Assembly: GCA_000435175.1 (NCBI GenBank)
Contig: FR880081.1
Span: 1 to 22,011, forward strand
Origin: Clostridium sp. CAG:245
GTDB lineage: Bacteria; Bacillota; Clostridia; TANB77; CAG-508
Direction: 5' to 3'
DNA: 22,011 nucleotides
Shown: positions 20,545 through 22,011 of the stretch, piece by piece
Position numbering within the stretch: the first letter of the stretch is position 1
Layout of the letters: every line of letters starts with the position of its first letter
Translations under genes and position numbers: made by a program
The notes under the pieces: model-generated
Database searches by the model: none
What the model was told of the DNA's origin: nothing
What the model saw: the letters and a program-made list of their open reading frames with translations, nothing else

Positions 20545-21996
20545 CTAATCATATAAATCGTATACTATTTCATTCATTCGTTGTATATTTGTTCTTCTCT
20601 TTTGAATTCTCATCTTTGAAATGTTAAATTCTTGCCAGCTTAATGTTTTTTCATTTTTCTTTATATTTATTAAGATATTCTCAATTGCAGTTTCTTCTTT
20701 TAAATCTATATTCTGGTCTTGTAGTTTATCCTCCAATATAATATAACTATCTTCACTTGCAATATTTGATAAGTAATTATAGTCAATTGATCTAATACTC
20801 TCTCTTGTAAGATTTCTGCTTACAATTATGTTTTCAATATTCATAAGGTTTGCCACACAATAAGCTCCAATGCAAATACCAAAGCACCACTTCATAAAAT
20901 CAAACTTATCATCAAGAATATATTTTACGATTGGAATAAATGCAATTATTTCGGTAATTAGTATGATATAAACGAACATTCTTAAATATGTTAAACCATA
21001 TTCCATCTCATACATATGCATTCTGTACATTGACGATATTGCAATTATGATAGTAAACACTACTAACATAAGATTTAGTATTTTTATGTTTTTTTCCTTT
21101 TTAGCATTATATCTATTTGATATTAATATTACTGCCAAATTTATAAAAGATACAAACATCAATTGAAAGAATCCGCTTCTTGCATAATTTGCGTAATCAA
21201 ATGAATTTTGAATATTTATTTTAGCAAATAATGACTGTATTTGTATAAAACAGAATACCAAGTATACAATATTTAATGTTGCTAAAAGCATTTTAATTGT
21301 AAAAGTATCTTTTACTTCTACTTCTCGTCTATATTCATCTTCTTCAAATTCATCTTGAACTTTCAGAATAAAGCTTAAGAATAAGAAGTATACCATTACC
21401 ATAATTACTATTCTCAAAATTAGATTAAATATATTTGCTGTATTAATATGCGTAAATATACGCCCTATGCCAGAAAATAGATTTGCAAATATTGAATCTG
21501 CTGATGATAACAATATTAATACAATTCCAACTACAACACATACAATTAATACTGACTTAGCAATTTTCTTAAAATTTACAGTTTTCTTTTTTACAGATAA
21601 ATGTTCATTTACAACTTTTTTACTTAATTTCAATCCATCTTGCCATTCTCCCACAGTATCAGTAAATAGCAATCCTGTCTTATATAAGTAATTAGTTAAA
21701 GTACCTTTTTGATTAGTTAAAATTACATACATGATAAAATTTAAAGCAAATATTACAAATATATTTGCAACATAAAAAGTTCTATTAGCAAATACAAAAT
21801 AGGTACTACTTAGCAATACTATTGGAACCATAAGCCATAAACCAGCCTTGTTCTGTATCTTTTCTTTTTTGTTAAGTACAAATAAAATAATTCCATTACA
21901 TATCAATTCAAATATTAGCATTGAAATTCCAATTTGCTTACCATAAAATAAAATTGACTGTATAATCGATAATATTAAACTTCCTATAATCTCCAT
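20545..21996 (-). CDS. DUF4173 multi-pass membrane protein
   Basis: Membrane protein of unknown function with the DUF4173 pattern: about 12 hydrophobic segments from residue 10 to 400 and, in the middle, FDYANYARSGFFQLMFVSFINLAVI, the best-conserved stretch of that family (EYARxGFFEL...). A hydrophilic loop lies at about 220-235 (acidic, EFEEDEYRREVEV), and a soluble C-terminal 90 residues follow the last membrane segment (SIDYNYLSN, as in the family's C-terminal part). It is 483 residues and complete, with GGAG at 22011-22008 before the ATG. It may belong to an operon that continues past the right edge. No activity is known. Confidence 0.8.
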   Translation of the reverse strand: MEIIGSLILSIIQSILFYGKQIGISMLIFELICNGIILFVLNKKEKIQNKAGLWLMVPIVLLSSTYFVFANRTFYVANIFVIFALNFIMYVILTNQKGTLTNYLYKTGLLFTDTVGEWQDGLKLSKKVVNEHLSVKKKTVNFKKIAKSVLIVCVVVGIVLILLSSADSIFANLFSGIGRIFTHINTANIFNLILRIVIMVMVYFLFLSFILKVQDEFEEDEYRREVEVKDTFTIKMLLATLNIVYLVFCFIQIQSLFAKINIQNSFDYANYARSGFFQLMFVSFINLAVILISNRYNAKKEKNIKILNLMLVVFTIIIAISSMYRMHMYEMEYGLTYLRMFVYIILITEIIAFIPIVKYILDDKFDFMKWCFGICIGAYCVANLMNIENIIVSRNLTRESIRSIDYNYLSNIASEDSYIILEDKLQDQNIDLKEETAIENILINIKKNEKTLSWQEFNISKMRIQKRRTNIQRMNEIVYDLYD

Positions 21997-22011
21997 AATT
22001 TCTACTACTCC

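Noticed and set aside
20456..20545. yybP-ykoY manganese riboswitch before mntP
   Set aside because: The leader is too short and lacks the conserved loop sequences; it holds a terminator of the upstream gene and a likely promoter.

Overview
The window is AT-rich (roughly 28-30% GC by eye). It reads as the chromosome of a spore-forming, Gram-positive member of the Clostridia, probably an uncultured gut lineage. The signs are a spoIIM homologue, the endoQ-spoIIM-xerD neighbourhood also known from Bacillus, strong AGGAGG-type ribosome sites, TTGNNN-17-TATAAT promoters, tRNAs with encoded CCA, and a clostridial type of prepilin-like N-terminus. The lineage is inferred from gene content only.

Region 1 (1-4022) is accessory. 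A large serine recombinase gene (minus strand, running off the left edge) is broken by two tandem partial duplications of 76 and 143 bp. Each one shifts the frame and together they restore it. Next come a small unknown gene, tRNA-Gly(CCC), a 158-aa unknown plus-strand gene, a 65-aa XRE repressor-like protein, a 110-aa protein with 12 cysteines, and tRNA-Gly(TCC). The two plus-strand unknown genes are visibly richer in GC than everything around them, and each has its own promoter and large terminator hairpin, so they look acquired.

Region 2 (4222-10990) is mostly housekeeping: xerD, spoIIM and endonuclease Q (all minus), an ATGA-coupled pair of unknown proteins (one perhaps a degenerate HD domain), coaE, tmcAL, and a divergent rnhA. 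A nested ~100-bp palindrome plus short tandem repeats lies between endoQ and the unknown pair.

Region 3 (11083-15722) is about the cell surface. A long pilin-like anchored protein with alternating Ig-like modules and an Lcl/DUF1566-like C-terminus is interrupted by a one-base frameshift. Upstream of it, a perfect 20-bp inverted repeat flanks 161 bp that contain a good promoter pointing away from the gene: a candidate invertible promoter. Beyond this lie a GlmU-like acetyltransferase and a UDPGP-family pyrophosphorylase, which together could do the two steps of GlmU.

Region 4 (15818-22011) holds a DAACS-family symporter, an exported CE4 polysaccharide deacetylase, a ~140-bp MITE-like palindrome, a TPM-domain membrane protein and LemA (a common pair), the manganese exporter MntP, and a DUF4173 membrane protein.

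The observations most worth checking are: the candidate invertible promoter before the surface protein; two genes (rnhA and the UDPGP gene) whose Shine-Dalgarno sequence is separated from the start codon by a hairpin plus exactly 10 nt; the mosaic duplications in the recombinase; the GC-rich cassette between two tRNA-Gly genes; and the apparent two-gene replacement of GlmU.
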